Assembly: GCA_022495995.1 (NCBI GenBank)
Contig: JAFEMH010000075.1
Span: 913,001-977,000, forward strand
Direction: 5' to 3'
Source of the DNA: Adenophora triphylla var. japonica
Taxonomy: Eukaryota > Streptophyta > Magnoliopsida > Asterales > Campanulaceae
Length of the DNA: 64,000 nucleotides
Shown piece after piece: positions 24,034-34,993 of this stretch. The notes beneath the pieces are model-generated. The model was given only the letters and a program-made list of their open reading frames with translations, was not told the origin of the DNA and searched no databases. The position numbers were made by a program, and so were the translations under genes. Numbering within the stretch: position 1 is the stretch's first letter; every line of letters starts with the position of its first letter.

Positions 24034-24825
24034 ATGGCCAACATGGTAGTCAACAATGGTAATAACCAAGTAGTCGGAGAGGCCATCCCAGTTCAGCCCA
24101 AGCCTCACATACGGTATGATGTATGCGACCGCTTGTGAGGACTCAGGAATATGAGTACCAAGAATGGATCAATGAAGACGCTCCTTCGAGAAGAAGAAGA
24201 AGAGAAAGTCCACACAACAGATGCTAAAAGAAAGGTATGAAGCGGAGACAAGAGCATCGGAACTCTAGGGGAGCCTTCCTGGCAAGTTCGATTACTATGT
24301 CGGCTATGCCAAACAGCCCGCCAAGGAACCCATCATTCAAAGCACAGTCCGGCTGATACCCCCATGTACGGTGATCCTCTTGAAGCGAAAGTGCTGAATT
24401 TGTGGCCATCATAAAGTTCAATGAGAAGCTAGCAGATCTAGAAGCAAAATACGAAAGCCTATTGAATACGTAGCCGGTCAAGGAAGAATTAAGATCCCCT
24501 ACGAAGAAGACTTCATCGGCATTATCCGGGCCAACCCTCCTGTTGGCTACAGGACAAGGTCGTGGTGTCCAAGATCGATAAAGAGAAAATGAGTTACCAG
24601 CGGTGCATTGATAAGATGAGCCAGACTCTTCCGTCAATGAGCCCAGTTGTCACGGACGAGCTCACTGAGAGATTGCATCAAGCTACTCTAGCTCCCCTCA
24701 CTATCTTTCCACGGTACCGGCCTGTCAACGATTTCCGGCAAGTTTTTGATCAATTTGAAGTCTCCAACTTTCTGAAGAACGCTGGCAAGACTTCTACTCC
24801 CCAGGGCAACAGCAGGAAGGAGTGA
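24034..24825 (+). pseudogene. gag remnant of element A
   Basis: ATG at 24034 opens MANMVVNNGNNQVVGEAIPV and closes after 35 codons. Downstream, several short frames (for example 24562-24825, IDKEKMSYQRCIDKM) continue the region. The conserved gag core seen in element B (EKFDGTECPKP) is absent, so a large part of gag is deleted. No zinc knuckle was seen. Confidence 0.5.
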
Positions 24826-25198
24826 GATCCCGGTCCAACCCTTGTCAAGCTACCCTCGAGTCAATAAGTAGTGTAGGGTCCAGAGTCGGTAGCGTACGTT
24901 CGGTCGAGTCGGGAATCTTTGAATTCCGGTCCTACGAGTCATCCGAAGGCCTCACGCCTGAGGACTATCAAAATGTAATCGATGTCATCTTTCCCCTTAT
25001 TTTGAATGAAATGACAGATCTTTCTGAGTATCCTCTTATTGCCAACTTAACAAATGATAAATTAACTCAAAACTCAACAACAGTTAATAATGAATCATTT
25101 GAACAAGATGCAAACACACTAAATGAACAATACATTAAAGAAATCTTTAAGCGGGTTTCGTAAAAGAGGAAAACCGGGCCCAAGCTGCCGAGGAGGTT
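24826..25198 (+). other. Spacer between gag remnant and reverse transcriptase in element A
   Basis: An open but non-conserved stretch (Ser/Glu/Asn-rich). No protease motif (DNGS-type) was found, so protease appears lost. Confidence 0.45.
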
Positions 25199-26600
25199 TT
25201 GACAAGTGTGAACTTGGGTGCTGTCGAGGAACCTAAAGAGACACAGATCGGAAACTTCTTCCGGGGGGTTGAACGGGACGGGATCGATCTGCTCAAGGAA
25301 TACGTCGACGTGTTTGCATGGTCATACGAGGGATATGCGGGGCTAGACGGTTCGATAGTAGAGCACAGAATCTCTCTAGCACCGGATGCTAAACCGGTAA
25401 AGCGAAGCCGAGGAAGATCAAGCCAGAATGGTCTCTACGGGTCAAAGAAGAAATTGAGAAGCTACCGCGGGTAGGATTCATCGAGTCATCGAATATCCGA
25501 CATGGTTGTCCAATATTGTGACCGTCACCAAGGCCAATGGGAAGGTGCGGCTGCTTTGTGTGGATTTCCGAGATCTAAACAAGGCCAGCCCCAAGGACGA
25601 TTACCCTTTGCCAAACATAGACATCCTGGTGGACTCCACTGCCAACTACGAAGTCAAATCCTTCGTTGATGGCTTTGCAGGATACAACCAGATCAAGATG
25701 GCCGAGGAAGACCAAGAAAAGACTGGCCTTCACCACGCCGTGGGGAACTTACTGTTATACGGTGATGCCATTTGGGCTTAAGAACGCCGGGGCTACTTAC
25801 CAAAGGGCAGCGACCGCGCTTTTTCATGACATGATCCACAAGGAGATCGAGGTCTACGTAGACGACATGATAATCCACTCCAAAGGCGAGGACGGGCAAC
25901 ACTTTGTTGACCTGCGGAAGTTCTTTGAGAGGCTGAGACAACATTCCATGAGACTAAACCCTGCTAAATGCACCTTCGGAGTGACAAGGGGAAAAGTGCT
26001 TGGGTATATGGTCACGGAGCGAGGTATCGAAGTTGACCCCCAAAAGATCAAAGCCATTATGGATATGAGGCCACCTCGGACCCGGACGTAAGTCAAGAGC
26101 TTTATGGGAAAAGCTGCGGTACATTAGCCGTTTCGTCAATCGGTTGACCACTATGTGCGAGCCCATCTTCAAGCTCATGAAGAAGAACGTAGACACGAGA
26201 ATGGACCGAAGAATGCCGGGATGCTTTTGACCGAGATCAAGGCATACTTGGTACACCCTCCGGTGCTATGCCCCCACATATGACGAAACCTCTTCTGCTC
26301 TATCTCACTCATCATTGATACGGCGGTTGGGGCTATGCTTGCTCGGGAAAAGAAAGACTCTCGGGTAGAAACGCCATTTACTTTGTCGGCGGAAGGCTGC
26401 GGGAAGTGAGCTCAATTACTCAGCATGTGAAAAGACCTGTGCAGGACTGGTTTGGGTAGTCGGCAAGTTGAAGCATTATATGCAAGCCCACCATGTGAAT
26501 TTGGTCTCAAAAATGGACCCCATCAAATACATCTTTGATAAGCCTTCCCTCTCGATGCGTCTAGCAAAGTGGTCCTTCTTCTTAGCGTAGTACGACATCA
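25199..26600 (+). pseudogene. Reverse transcriptase and first RNase H of element A
   Basis: Segments in three frames: LLKEYVDVFAWSYEGYAGLD, VRLLCVDFRDLNKASPKDDY, FVDGFAGYNQIKMAEEDQEK, MPFGLKNAGATYQRA, then the catalytic YVDDMIIHSK, LGYMVTERGIEVDPQKIKAI, and the RNase H part KMDPIKYIFDKPSL. Motif order is that of Ty3/gypsy pol. At least three frame breaks and a stop make it non-functional. Confidence 0.85.
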
Positions 26601-26605
26601 ACTAT

Positions 26606-27158
26606 GTGACCGTAAAGGCTATCAAGGGTCAAGCGTTGTCGAGACCACCTGGCAAACTTCCCGATAATGAAGACAGAGGGCCTGAACCCCAATTCCCAGA
26701 TGAAGGGATCTTTGCAGTCGAACATGAAAACCGATGGCAGTTGTTCTTTGACGGAGCCGCTAACAAAAGAGGAAACGGTATTGGTATGCTACTGGTCGAT
26801 CCCAAGGACGAGCATACACCCATAGCCCTCAAGTTGAACTTCCCTGCCACGAACAATGTTGCCGAGTATGAAGCCTGCATTCTTTGGTTTGGAAGCTGCC
26901 TTAGAAAGGAATGTCAAGGAGCTAGAAGTTTACGGAGACTCGGCCACGATCATCAATCAGGTTTCCAACAAGTGGAAGGCTGTGGACCCTAACCTCCGGC
27001 GGTATCATGCCCATATGGAGGAGTTGGACTGGACAGCTCGGAGAAGTGACCTTCCACTACTTGCCAAGGGAAAAGAACAGTTCGCAGATGCATTAGCTAC
27101 TCTAGCCTCATTGGTAGAGATCCCCAGGAAAAGCCATAAAACCCTTCCGAGTGGGTAG
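26606..27158 (+). pseudogene. Second RNase H domain of element A
   Basis: WQLFFDGAANKRGNGIGMLL, NFPATNNVAEYEACI, LEVYGDSATIINQVSNKW and KGKEQFADALATLASL form a second RNase H after the first, with Asp-Glu-Asp catalytic positions in FFDGA, AEYEA and YGDS. A duplicated RNase H is a hallmark of the Tat lineage. One frame break separates the two halves near 26880. Confidence 0.85.
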
Positions 27159-27251
27159 AAGAGAAGCTCCAAATATACTGTTGTGAAGTAGACACAGGAC
27201 CCGAGCCTATAAAGGAACCCTGGTACAATCAAATTTACCGGTTCCTCAAAG

Positions 27252-28494
27252 ATGGAGAGTCGGCTTTCGAGAGACGAAGAAGGTAGACCAAAAGAAGGTG
27301 TCAGAGCCAAGAGCTTGCAAGCCCTGAAAAGGTTGGCCTCCCATTATGTCATTCTAGGAGGCAACCTATACAAGAAGCGATACCAAGGACCACTCCTCTT
27401 GTGCGTCACTCAAGAAAAAGCCAAAGAGTTGATGACCGAAGTCCACAATGGTCCCTGCGGTCCTCATATGAATGCCAGAGCCACGATGCAAGTGGTCCTC
27501 GAGAATGGGTTACTACTGGATTTCCATGGAAAACGGGATCGTGTCCGAAGACGTCCGAAAGCATGCGACAAGTGCCGGCGGTTTGCCAACCTCAACCATC
27601 TCCCGCCTCATGACACATCTTGCATGACGACTCCTTGGCCGTTTGCAACTTGGGGTATTGACGTGATAGGGAAAATAGCCCCGGCAGGAAGCAATGGGCA
27701 TGAATTTGTGCTAGTAGCCATCGACTACTTCACCAAGTGGGTAGAGGCCAAGTCTTACAAGGTCCTCACTTCCAGAAAAGTGGCCCAATTCATCAAAGAA
27801 AATATAATATGCAGATATGGGGTGCCCAACGAGATCATTTCCGATAATGGGTCGCACTTTGAAGGGGACTGCGATAGGTTGCTGTCAGAATTCAGAATCA
27901 CTCGCCACAAGTCGTCTCCGTACAACCCGAAGACTAATGGAGCCGTGGAAGCTGCTAATAAGACACTCGAACGGATCATCCGGAAGATGGCCACCCGTGG
28001 TCGTGATTGGCCCGAAAAGCTGCACTTGGCACTCTGGGGCTACAGAACATCTGTCAGAACAGCTACATGAGAGACTCCTTTTGCCTTAACCTACGGGATG
28101 GAAGCAGTGCTACCAGTGGAGTTGGAAATCCCGTCATTAAGGGTCCTCTTGGAAAACAGTGTCAATGAAGTAGAATGGTTGCGCAGCCGGCATGATGAGT
28201 TAGCCCTGCTTGACGAGAGAAGGCTAAAAGCCATGGAACACACCGAGCCTACCGAGGCGGATGGCGGAGCGTTTGATAAAAAGGTCAAGGCCGGAGACAT
28301 CAAAGAGGGTAACTTAGTGTTGAAAGTGAAGCCCCTACCGCAGACAACCCCACAGGAAAATGGAAACCCGTTTGGATCGGCCCTTATGTGGTGCAGAAGA
28401 TACTATCGGGAAGAGCCATGAAGCTTGCAGACCTGGACGGAAATCCCTTTGTCCACCCAGTCAACGGTGATAAGCTCAAAAGATACTACGTCTA
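27252..28494 (+). pseudogene. Integrase of element A
   Basis: The zinc-binding HHCC region includes CDKCRRFANLNHLPP. The catalytic core carries Asp in TWGIDVIGKI, Asp in EIISDNGSHFEG and Glu in NGAVEAANKTLER, the D,D-35-E set. Then LALWGYRTSVRTAT, a stop near 28069, and the C-terminal part TYGMEAVLPVELEIPSLRVL. The 272-codon core is open and its catalytic residues are intact, making it the best-preserved pol domain. Confidence 0.88.
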
Positions 28495-28545
28495 AAAGAA
28501 AAAGAAAAAAAAAAGAGAAAAAAAAATAAAATATAAAAAAAAAAA

Positions 28546-28715
28546 GTGCAAAAAGAGTAATACCCAGCTAGACTGAAAACCCCAAAAAGGGCGGTCTAGG
28601 CAAAAGACAGGGTTGCACATAAAAAATTTTAGTGCAAAAAGAGTAATGCCCAGCTAGGCTGAAAACCCTAAAAAGGGCGGTCTAGGCAAAAAACAGGGCT
28701 GCACATAAAAAAAAA
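28546..28715. repeat. 86 bp tandem duplication after pol in element A
   Basis: GTGCAAAAAGAGTAATACCC recurs 86 bp later (28546 and 28632), each copy containing GGGCGGTCTAGGCAAAA and ending in GCACATAAAA. It follows an A-rich run. Confidence 0.85.
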
Positions 28716-29103
28716 TTAGTTCACCAGAATGAACTACGAAGACCTGAGCCCCTTAGTCTTTCTTGTAAAAGGGGAACGTAGGCAGCCATATATGGTTCGG
28801 TCTAAACAATAAAAAGGACAATCAAGCTTCCATGAAGTACGTCCTAAATAATAAAGGGCATTCCAGTTTTCATAAAACGGGTCCCAATCAATAAAGACAT
28901 TTGAATTTCCATGAAATGTGTCTTGATTAATTTCTAAGATAATATTTCTTGTTCATTACAAGTTAAAAACTTCTTGATGAGTTCAAGCACGGTCTACCTC
29001 TTGACTCTGCTAACCTGCTACAAAGATCTAAAATACAATAAAGTGCCTAAATAAACTAATGTGTTTGTAAAATGGCAATAAGGGAATCCTAAGAAAAGAT
29101 CTG
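28716..29103. other. Non-coding spacer between pol and antisense gene 2 (element A)
   Basis: Contains GGGGAACGTAGGCAGCC near 28770, also present in element B near 46340. No coding capacity seen. Confidence 0.6.
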
Positions 29104-30586
29104 TCAGTCGTCATTCGCTGAGTCTTCTTTGGTCTTTTTCCCTTTTCCTCGGCCCCGTCGAGTCTTCTTCCTCTTTTTATCTATGATGTCGGTATCCCTC
29201 ATCCCGACCTCCGGTATCCTCACTGGAGCCTCCACTAAACCTGTGTCAATAAGTGCTCTCTCTATCCGAGCACGAGTCCGCACCTCCTCCCTCTGAGCCT
29301 CAGTCAAAGGAGCGACCTCGGACAACCTCTTGTACCGAGCCTCCATGTCTCTGACCAAGTCACCTGACTGGTTATGGCGACTCGCCTTAGCCTCGGTCTC
29401 CCTCAAAGTCCTGCTTGAGTCGCGGTCAGCCCCCAATAAAGCCTGACGTCTCTCCTCCAAGATGACCTGAGTCGCTCCCATCTCCCTCTCGTACCAGTCC
29501 AAGTAGACAGTGGTCAAGATAGTGCTCTTCCTGCTCCTGAAGATAGCCCTGGGTGGGAAAGCAGCATATGTCCAAGCCCTCGAGAAGAATGAGAAGCTGG
29601 CTGGATCCCTCATGTCCAATGACACCACCTCCATGGTCCGGATGTCCTCCCAATCACTCAAAGGCTCCTGTAAAGCCCCAAACTGCCTGGATACTAAGCA
29701 GGGTATGTAGAAGGATGACCAGCAGAATCCTGGAACCCTCACAGCATAAGACTCTGAAATATCCTCACAGTTCAACCTCCAATGAGGTATCCACCAACGG
29801 ATGTCCGAAGTGGATAGCCTAGCCATCGTCGGCTCCCGGCTACTGGTCCTGTTGCCTCGGTGCACCCCTCGAAATCACCCAAGGGCACCGAGTCGGCAAA
29901 GCCCCTAGCCTCTCCTGCGGCCATAAGGTCGGCCAGTGGGACTCCCGAATCTCATGAAATGGTCTCCCGAGCCATCCTGTCAATCCCATGCGGTGTCTCT
30001 CCCAAAACCCGGCGGGACAATATCCTTCCCGGCCTTGCGAGTCTCTAACCATGTCCAAGAGACCACTATGACAGATCCCCACGGACTCAGCAGTGAACAG
30101 AGCAGAGAATACGCAAAGGATGAATGTGTCCATAGCCACCTTGGTCGCAGCCATATCTGGAGACCCAAACCTGCCCGGGATATCAGAAAGGTCAATCCTG
30201 TCCGGGGCTACCATCATCCTCTCAGCCTCCCCCAAAGGAATCTGCAGAAAAGATGCAAGCTTTGCCGCCACTGGCACGTCTCCGATTAGCGGAATAGATA
30301 TAGCTTCAATCTCGGGACCCCCAATCAAGGCTCGGAAGTCTTCATGCGTCGGGACAATCTCGTTATAAGAAAAGCAGTAAACATGTCTCCGGACGTCCCA
30401 GAACTTTGCTGCGGCTCTCAAAAGGTCCCAATCGGGCGGGAGATCCCTCAAATGCCATAAAGACTTGATCTTGAAGGAAGAATCAAGCAGCCCCCTATGA
30501 GATTGGAAGTTGTGTCTTACCCAAGATTGAAGATCGGACAGAAAATGGTCTCGCTTCCCCCTTTGCAATCGGACAGGCTTCTCCAT
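29104..30586 (-). pseudogene. Antisense gene 2 of element A (DUF7745-like)
   Basis: Start chosen at 30586 (MEKPVRLQRGKRDHFLSDLQ) because the element B homologue begins at the matching place. Key segments: LLRAAAKFWDVRRHVYCFSY, EIVPTHEDFRALIGGPE, a frame break near 29850, then PGFCWSSFYIPCLVSRQFGA. The C-terminus is helical and very basic (KKRKKTRRGRGKGKK), a probable nuclear localisation signal. The N-terminal half resembles DUF7745 proteins common in plant genomes. It lies opposite to gag-pol, between pol and the 3' LTR. A near-palindromic box lies about 170 bp upstream. Function unknown. Confidence 0.7.
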
Positions 30587-30754
30587 CGCAAAATGACCAA
30601 AGAGGGTGTCTTTAAGTCCAAAATGTGCTCTGGGAACAATTGGGACAAGTCTAAGTTGAAAATGAAATGAAATGGCCAAGCCTTGCTTTTATTCAGAAAA
30701 TAACCAGTTCAGACAGAACTGTGAGCCGCTCAGCCCTATTTACCCTCAGGACCT

Positions 30755-30775
30755 GTCCGCACGGCTACATTAGCC
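30755..30775. promoter_or_regulatory. LTR-like box upstream of antisense gene 2 (element A)
   Basis: GTCCGCACGGCTACATTAGC closely matches the LTR box AGCCGCACGGCTTCATTAGC (35265). Same plus-strand orientation as in the LTR. Confidence 0.6.
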
Positions 30776-31115
30776 CTCTGCAGAAAAAAATTCTGCAGCA
30801 ACCAAGTTGCTGCCCAAGGGAGTTTTCACCCCACTTTTTCAATCAAAACCTGTACAAAAACATATCCAGAAGCCATTCAAGCATTTATATACCATTATAA
30901 ATCATTTTGGCCCAGTTTCAGCCCCGATTCCAAGCAAAAAATCGCCCCAAGGCTCAGATAATATGCAAATTAAAAAAGCATGAATTAGAAAAGCAAATAA
31001 AACATAAGTACAATGTCTTCGCCCCATCGGCGCCAGAATAAAGCAAAAAATAAACAAAGTGTGCATAAAAATCGTTAATTGTTTGTTTTTGTTCCAAATC
31101 TACTCTAGAGACCTC

Positions 31116-33720
31116 CTAAGCCTCCGATTCTTCCTCCTCCTCATCACTGCTCAGCTCGTAAATGCTAGCCTCCCTCATCAGGTCCTCCTGGTCGCTCACG
31201 TCAGACAAATGGACATTATCGTGCCCATACTCGGCCAGTTTACACTCCCGGAGAATGTCAGCGTTGGGCCCCCGCCCCCGAGGCATGGCACTAGAAGAGT
31301 ACTCCGAGGCCGATGAGGTAGACGTTGTGCCCCCGACATGCCGTCTCTTGCGCCCGGGCTCCTGTGCATCCGCTGCCGCCTTCGAAGCGCAGGCCAGCTT
31401 CCTCAGAAGGGACCGGCACACGTCCTTCCAGCCCCTATTCTGCCTGACCAGCCTATCATAAGTGCGAGCTGGAACCTGAGAAAAAAAATCTCAGAAAATC
31501 TCAGAAAATTGCAAAAAGCAGAAAAATCTGAAAGCTGAAAAGGGAAAGACCCTAAAAGTATACTTACAGTGCTGTCAGGCGGCAAGGTGTACTGGGGCTC
31601 CCTAGCGTCGGGGATAGGTATCCTCATCCTCCTCGGTACTCCATGGACCACATAGGACAAATGCGCAGGAGGGATTGGCGGGTCAGTAGGCTCATCCTCC
31701 CCATATCCCTGAGTGACCGCCAGCTTCACTAGCTTCTGTGGCGTCCTCAGGCGCTGCTCCACAAACACAGCGTAGGGGGTGTCCATGTCAAAGTACTCCT
31801 CGGCGGCCACGCACTGCACAGTACCTAGCAATCTCGTCCTCTGGCCAATCCCTGGGCTGTAGCATCCGTGCTGGAGGATCCTGAAGAGTAATGGCGTCCA
31901 ATGGAGGGACATGGCCATGCTGCCTCGAGAAACGGTCCCCCAAATATATGACATCACATGTCAGCCCAGTGAGCCATCTCCTCTGCCTCGTCGCCTCAAT
32001 GGCATCTCCCAGCAAAATCTCCGGATACCTGCCCCAAGGGTAGAAGTCCACACCGTCGTGCCCATCCCTGTTGATGACCGGCCTCACCATTTTGTAGTCG
32101 AAAGTGATCCGGGTCTTCCCCGTGAATTTATCCCTCGCATCTCCCCTCCAGCGAACCATAGCAGGGAAGATGGTGATGTCACTCTGCTGGTTCCAAGGGA
32201 AGAACCCGATCACCTCACAAAACCAGGCCTGCATGTTCAAAACATCAAAAAGGTCATTTTCTCTCTCATAAAAGTCTCAAGATAGAAAAGAGAAAAGAGA
32301 AAAGAAAGAGAGACTACCTCGAGGGCAAATGAGAAGCAGTCCATGGAAGCAGCCTTGTTCCGACTGTACATGTCCAAAGAGAAGTAGAGCTCTGCCAATC
32401 CGGCCTCGCCCCAAGAGACCGTCCCTATCCCATCCACATCCTCCAGAGAGTCGAGGAGGCAAGTCATGGCCAGCGTCCCAGAATTAGCAAAAATGGTGAC
32501 CGACAGCATCAACCATACGAATGCTCTAGCCAGCTGCTGGGCAGTCACATCGCTAACGGCAAAGTCCCGTATGCAGTTCTGGACTGCCACCTCGACATTC
32601 CGTGTCTCCATCCCTAGCCCCTTGGGAATCAGCTCAAATCCAACCAAAGCCTGGAACTCCTCAGCTGTAATGTGGTCTCTCCAAGTCACGGGCCTCCCGG
32701 TGAACTGTAGGCCAGTAATAGCTGTGAAATCGGCAGGAGTCACCGCGGCTCTCCCGGCTCAGATGGAAGCTATGGGTGCTGTCCCACCAGAACTCAGAAA
32801 GGGCCTGGATCAAGCCCTTGCTCTTAGAGGTGATGTGAACACCCCTGCCGATAGCCTCGACGAACGAATCCAGGCCGGTAGCCCTCACCGAACCCTTGGG
32901 GTTCACCCCATTCTTCTCGAAATCCGGCATCCTCTGCCAAAGCTTGACTGCAATCTCTGATGGTCCTCTAGACTTGTTCTCCTGTAGACAAGCACAAACA
33001 AAAAGAAGTGTGTCAGTCCTTCATCATTTTCAAAGGCATGCATATATTCACAAAAGTGCACATATTTTTCAAAAGAAAAGCATTCACAAAAGTTTTTCTA
33101 GCATCATTTGCATCAAAAAACACGTCTTTCATCACTTGAAACGTGTCATGTCAAGTCCCATTGCTTTCCTAAAGCACAAAATCACAATTTTTACAATTCT
33201 CTGCACATAAGCATTATTCTTTCAAAAATGGCATGCATGAATCCTTTTCATCTTCCAAAATCATGTTTTCTCAAAATTTTGACCTAGTTCTAGCACATGC
33301 AAGAACTCCTTCTCACTTTAGACAATTATCATTCTTACTTTATTTGCGAGAAAAAAGTGGGTCATTCCCATTATTTTTGTCAAACAAATTGCATATTTTT
33401 AGCCTCATAGGTTCATCATCAATATTTCAAAATCATTCAAAAATCCTAGGAAAATCCTAGAAAATTCCTAAGTTCGGGTCAAGCCCTAAGTCATTCAAAA
33501 TTCAATCAAAATCGACGGAATTGAGCAAATTAAGAATGCTTACCCCAACCGGACGCGGGTTCGTCGATTTGTGCTCTCTTCTCCCCGGGTAAAGCTCCGA
33601 CGGAGGCGTAAGAAAGTCATACTTTCTTTCCGTTCGCACGAGCTCCTTTCTCCTCCTCCGAGCGGCCGCCGAGATGTTTCTTCTTGCTTGCCTCGGTATA
33701 GGATTGCCCTCCGGATCCAT
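31116..33720 (-). pseudogene. Antisense gene 1 of element A (PMD-like), four exons
   Basis: Exons: 33544-33720, 32318-32981, 31568-32228, 31116-31475, all with GT-AG borders. Exon 1 (59 codons) starts MDPEGNPIPRQARRNISAAA. Exon 2 has FWWDSTHSFHL, then after a frame break TPADFTAITGLQFTGRPV. Exon 3 has AWFCEVIGFFPWN, LTGLTCDVIYLGD, and after a break FVEQRLRTPQKL. Exon 4 ends in an acidic tail (SSDEEEEESEA). The layout resembles plant mobile domain proteins. It is homologous to the gene at 52793-55675 in element B. Frame breaks in exons 2 and 3 suggest decay, though splice sites are preserved. A TATTTAAA (33835-33842) and a perfect AGCCGTACGGCT palindrome lie upstream. Confidence 0.7.
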
Positions 33721-33863
33721 CTCAAATCAAAGGGAAGCAAAGGGATTGAAAGAATTTCGAAATTCTCTTCCTCTCTTCTCTCTCTCTGCGTTCTTGGGCG
33801 GCAATACAATGCCAATGGCCCGTTCAAATCTGATTTTAAATAATCTGAAAAAAACAGGTCTTT

Positions 33864-33875
33864 AGCCGTACGGCT
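33864..33875. promoter_or_regulatory. Perfect palindrome AGCCGTACGGCT upstream of antisense gene 1 (element A)
   Basis: Twelve bases, fully self-complementary, 144 bp before the start codon and 22 bp from a TATA-like TATTTAAA. A looser GCCGGGCGGCCTCATTCGC follows near 33894. Confidence 0.6.
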
Positions 33876-34119
33876 CCTTTTTCTCCATCTCATGCCGGGC
33901 GGCCTCATTCGCTCTGAGCAGAAAATTACAATCCTGCCCCTGGACCTTCCACTTGGGCATGCAATTTCCGTTATCTTTTAACCAAGATAACATCTTCTTC
34001 AGAAGATATCCCTTATCTCTTAAGCAACTATGCTTTCTTCCCAGTCGCCTCCGTTAATTCCGTTATAACGGGATAATGCTAGGTGACAACCTCCGAATTG
34101 TCAAAACTCTAAACTGAGC

Positions 34120-34500
34120 TTACCTCTATCCCGAATAGTGACGTATGCTCAAGTTCCTCTTAACTTAAGCTACCTCTATCCCGGATAGTGACGTATGCTT
34201 GAGTTCCTCTTAACTTAAGATACCTCTATCACGAATAGTGAAGTATACTTAAGTTCTTCTAGCTTTAGCTACCTCTATCCCTGTCAAAAAGAGATAGCGC
34301 CGTAAGCTTTAGTCTTCGTTATTTCCGTCATAAAGAAATAACGTCATCTAGCTTTAGCTACCTCTATCTCTGTCAAAAAGAGATAGCGCCGTAAGCTTTA
34401 GTCTTCGTTATTTCCGTCATAAAAAAATAACGTCATCCAGCCTAGCTACCTCTATCTTCTCGATAGCGACGTAAGCTCTAGTTTTCTCAGGTGACAACCT
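34120..34500. repeat. Tandem repeats before the 3' LTR of element A
   Basis: About three 60 bp units (ACCTCTATCCCGAATAGTGA type) followed by two units of about 90 bp (GTCAAAAAGAGATAGCGCCG type). Each unit contains small inverted repeats such as TATCTC/GAGATA. Confidence 0.8.
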
Positions 34501-34579
34501 CCATTAATTGTCAAAACCCTCAAGGATCCTAGACATCGTTCCTAACTATCTAGTGATGCTTGAACTACGATCAAGGCTT

Positions 34580-34930
34580 GATTTCTCCGAGATACGTAGG
34601 TAGCCTTTTGTAAAAGGTCCAGCCATCCGACCACTTTGGTCACCCTTTTCCTCCGTCACTCCTCAGTGATGAAGTAGTCTCTCATAAGAGACTTTGTTAT
34701 CCGACCACCTCGGTCACTTCTAGCATATCCCCAGTAGGATCAATTGCTTGACCTCCTAGGTCATTTTCTCTTCTATTTCCCCAGCAAGAGACCAGTTTTC
34801 TCTTCTCCATTCCCCAGCGGATCTATTCCGAACTATGGCCTGGCTTGATTCCTCCGGGATACGTAGGTAGCCTTTCATAAGAGGTTCAGCCACTCGACCA
34901 CCTTGGTCACCCAATCCGTCTCGGCATTCG
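34580..34930. repeat. Degenerate GATACGTAGGTAGCC repeats (element A)
   Basis: TTGATT(T/C)CTCCG(A/G)GATACG and TCGACCACCTTGGTCACC-like segments recur twice or more. The same building blocks form the 172 bp repeat of element B (57125-57680). Confidence 0.65.
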
Positions 34931-34993
34931 CCAGATCGGATCCTTTTCTATCGACAACCCCACTCGCCTTGCAAGTGACGTTGCCGAGGGCTT

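Noticed and set aside
33540..33908. 122-codon minus-strand frame upstream of antisense gene 1 of element A
   Set aside because: The alternative frame starting at 33720 ends at a proper splice donor and matches the layout of element B, so this one is a shadow.
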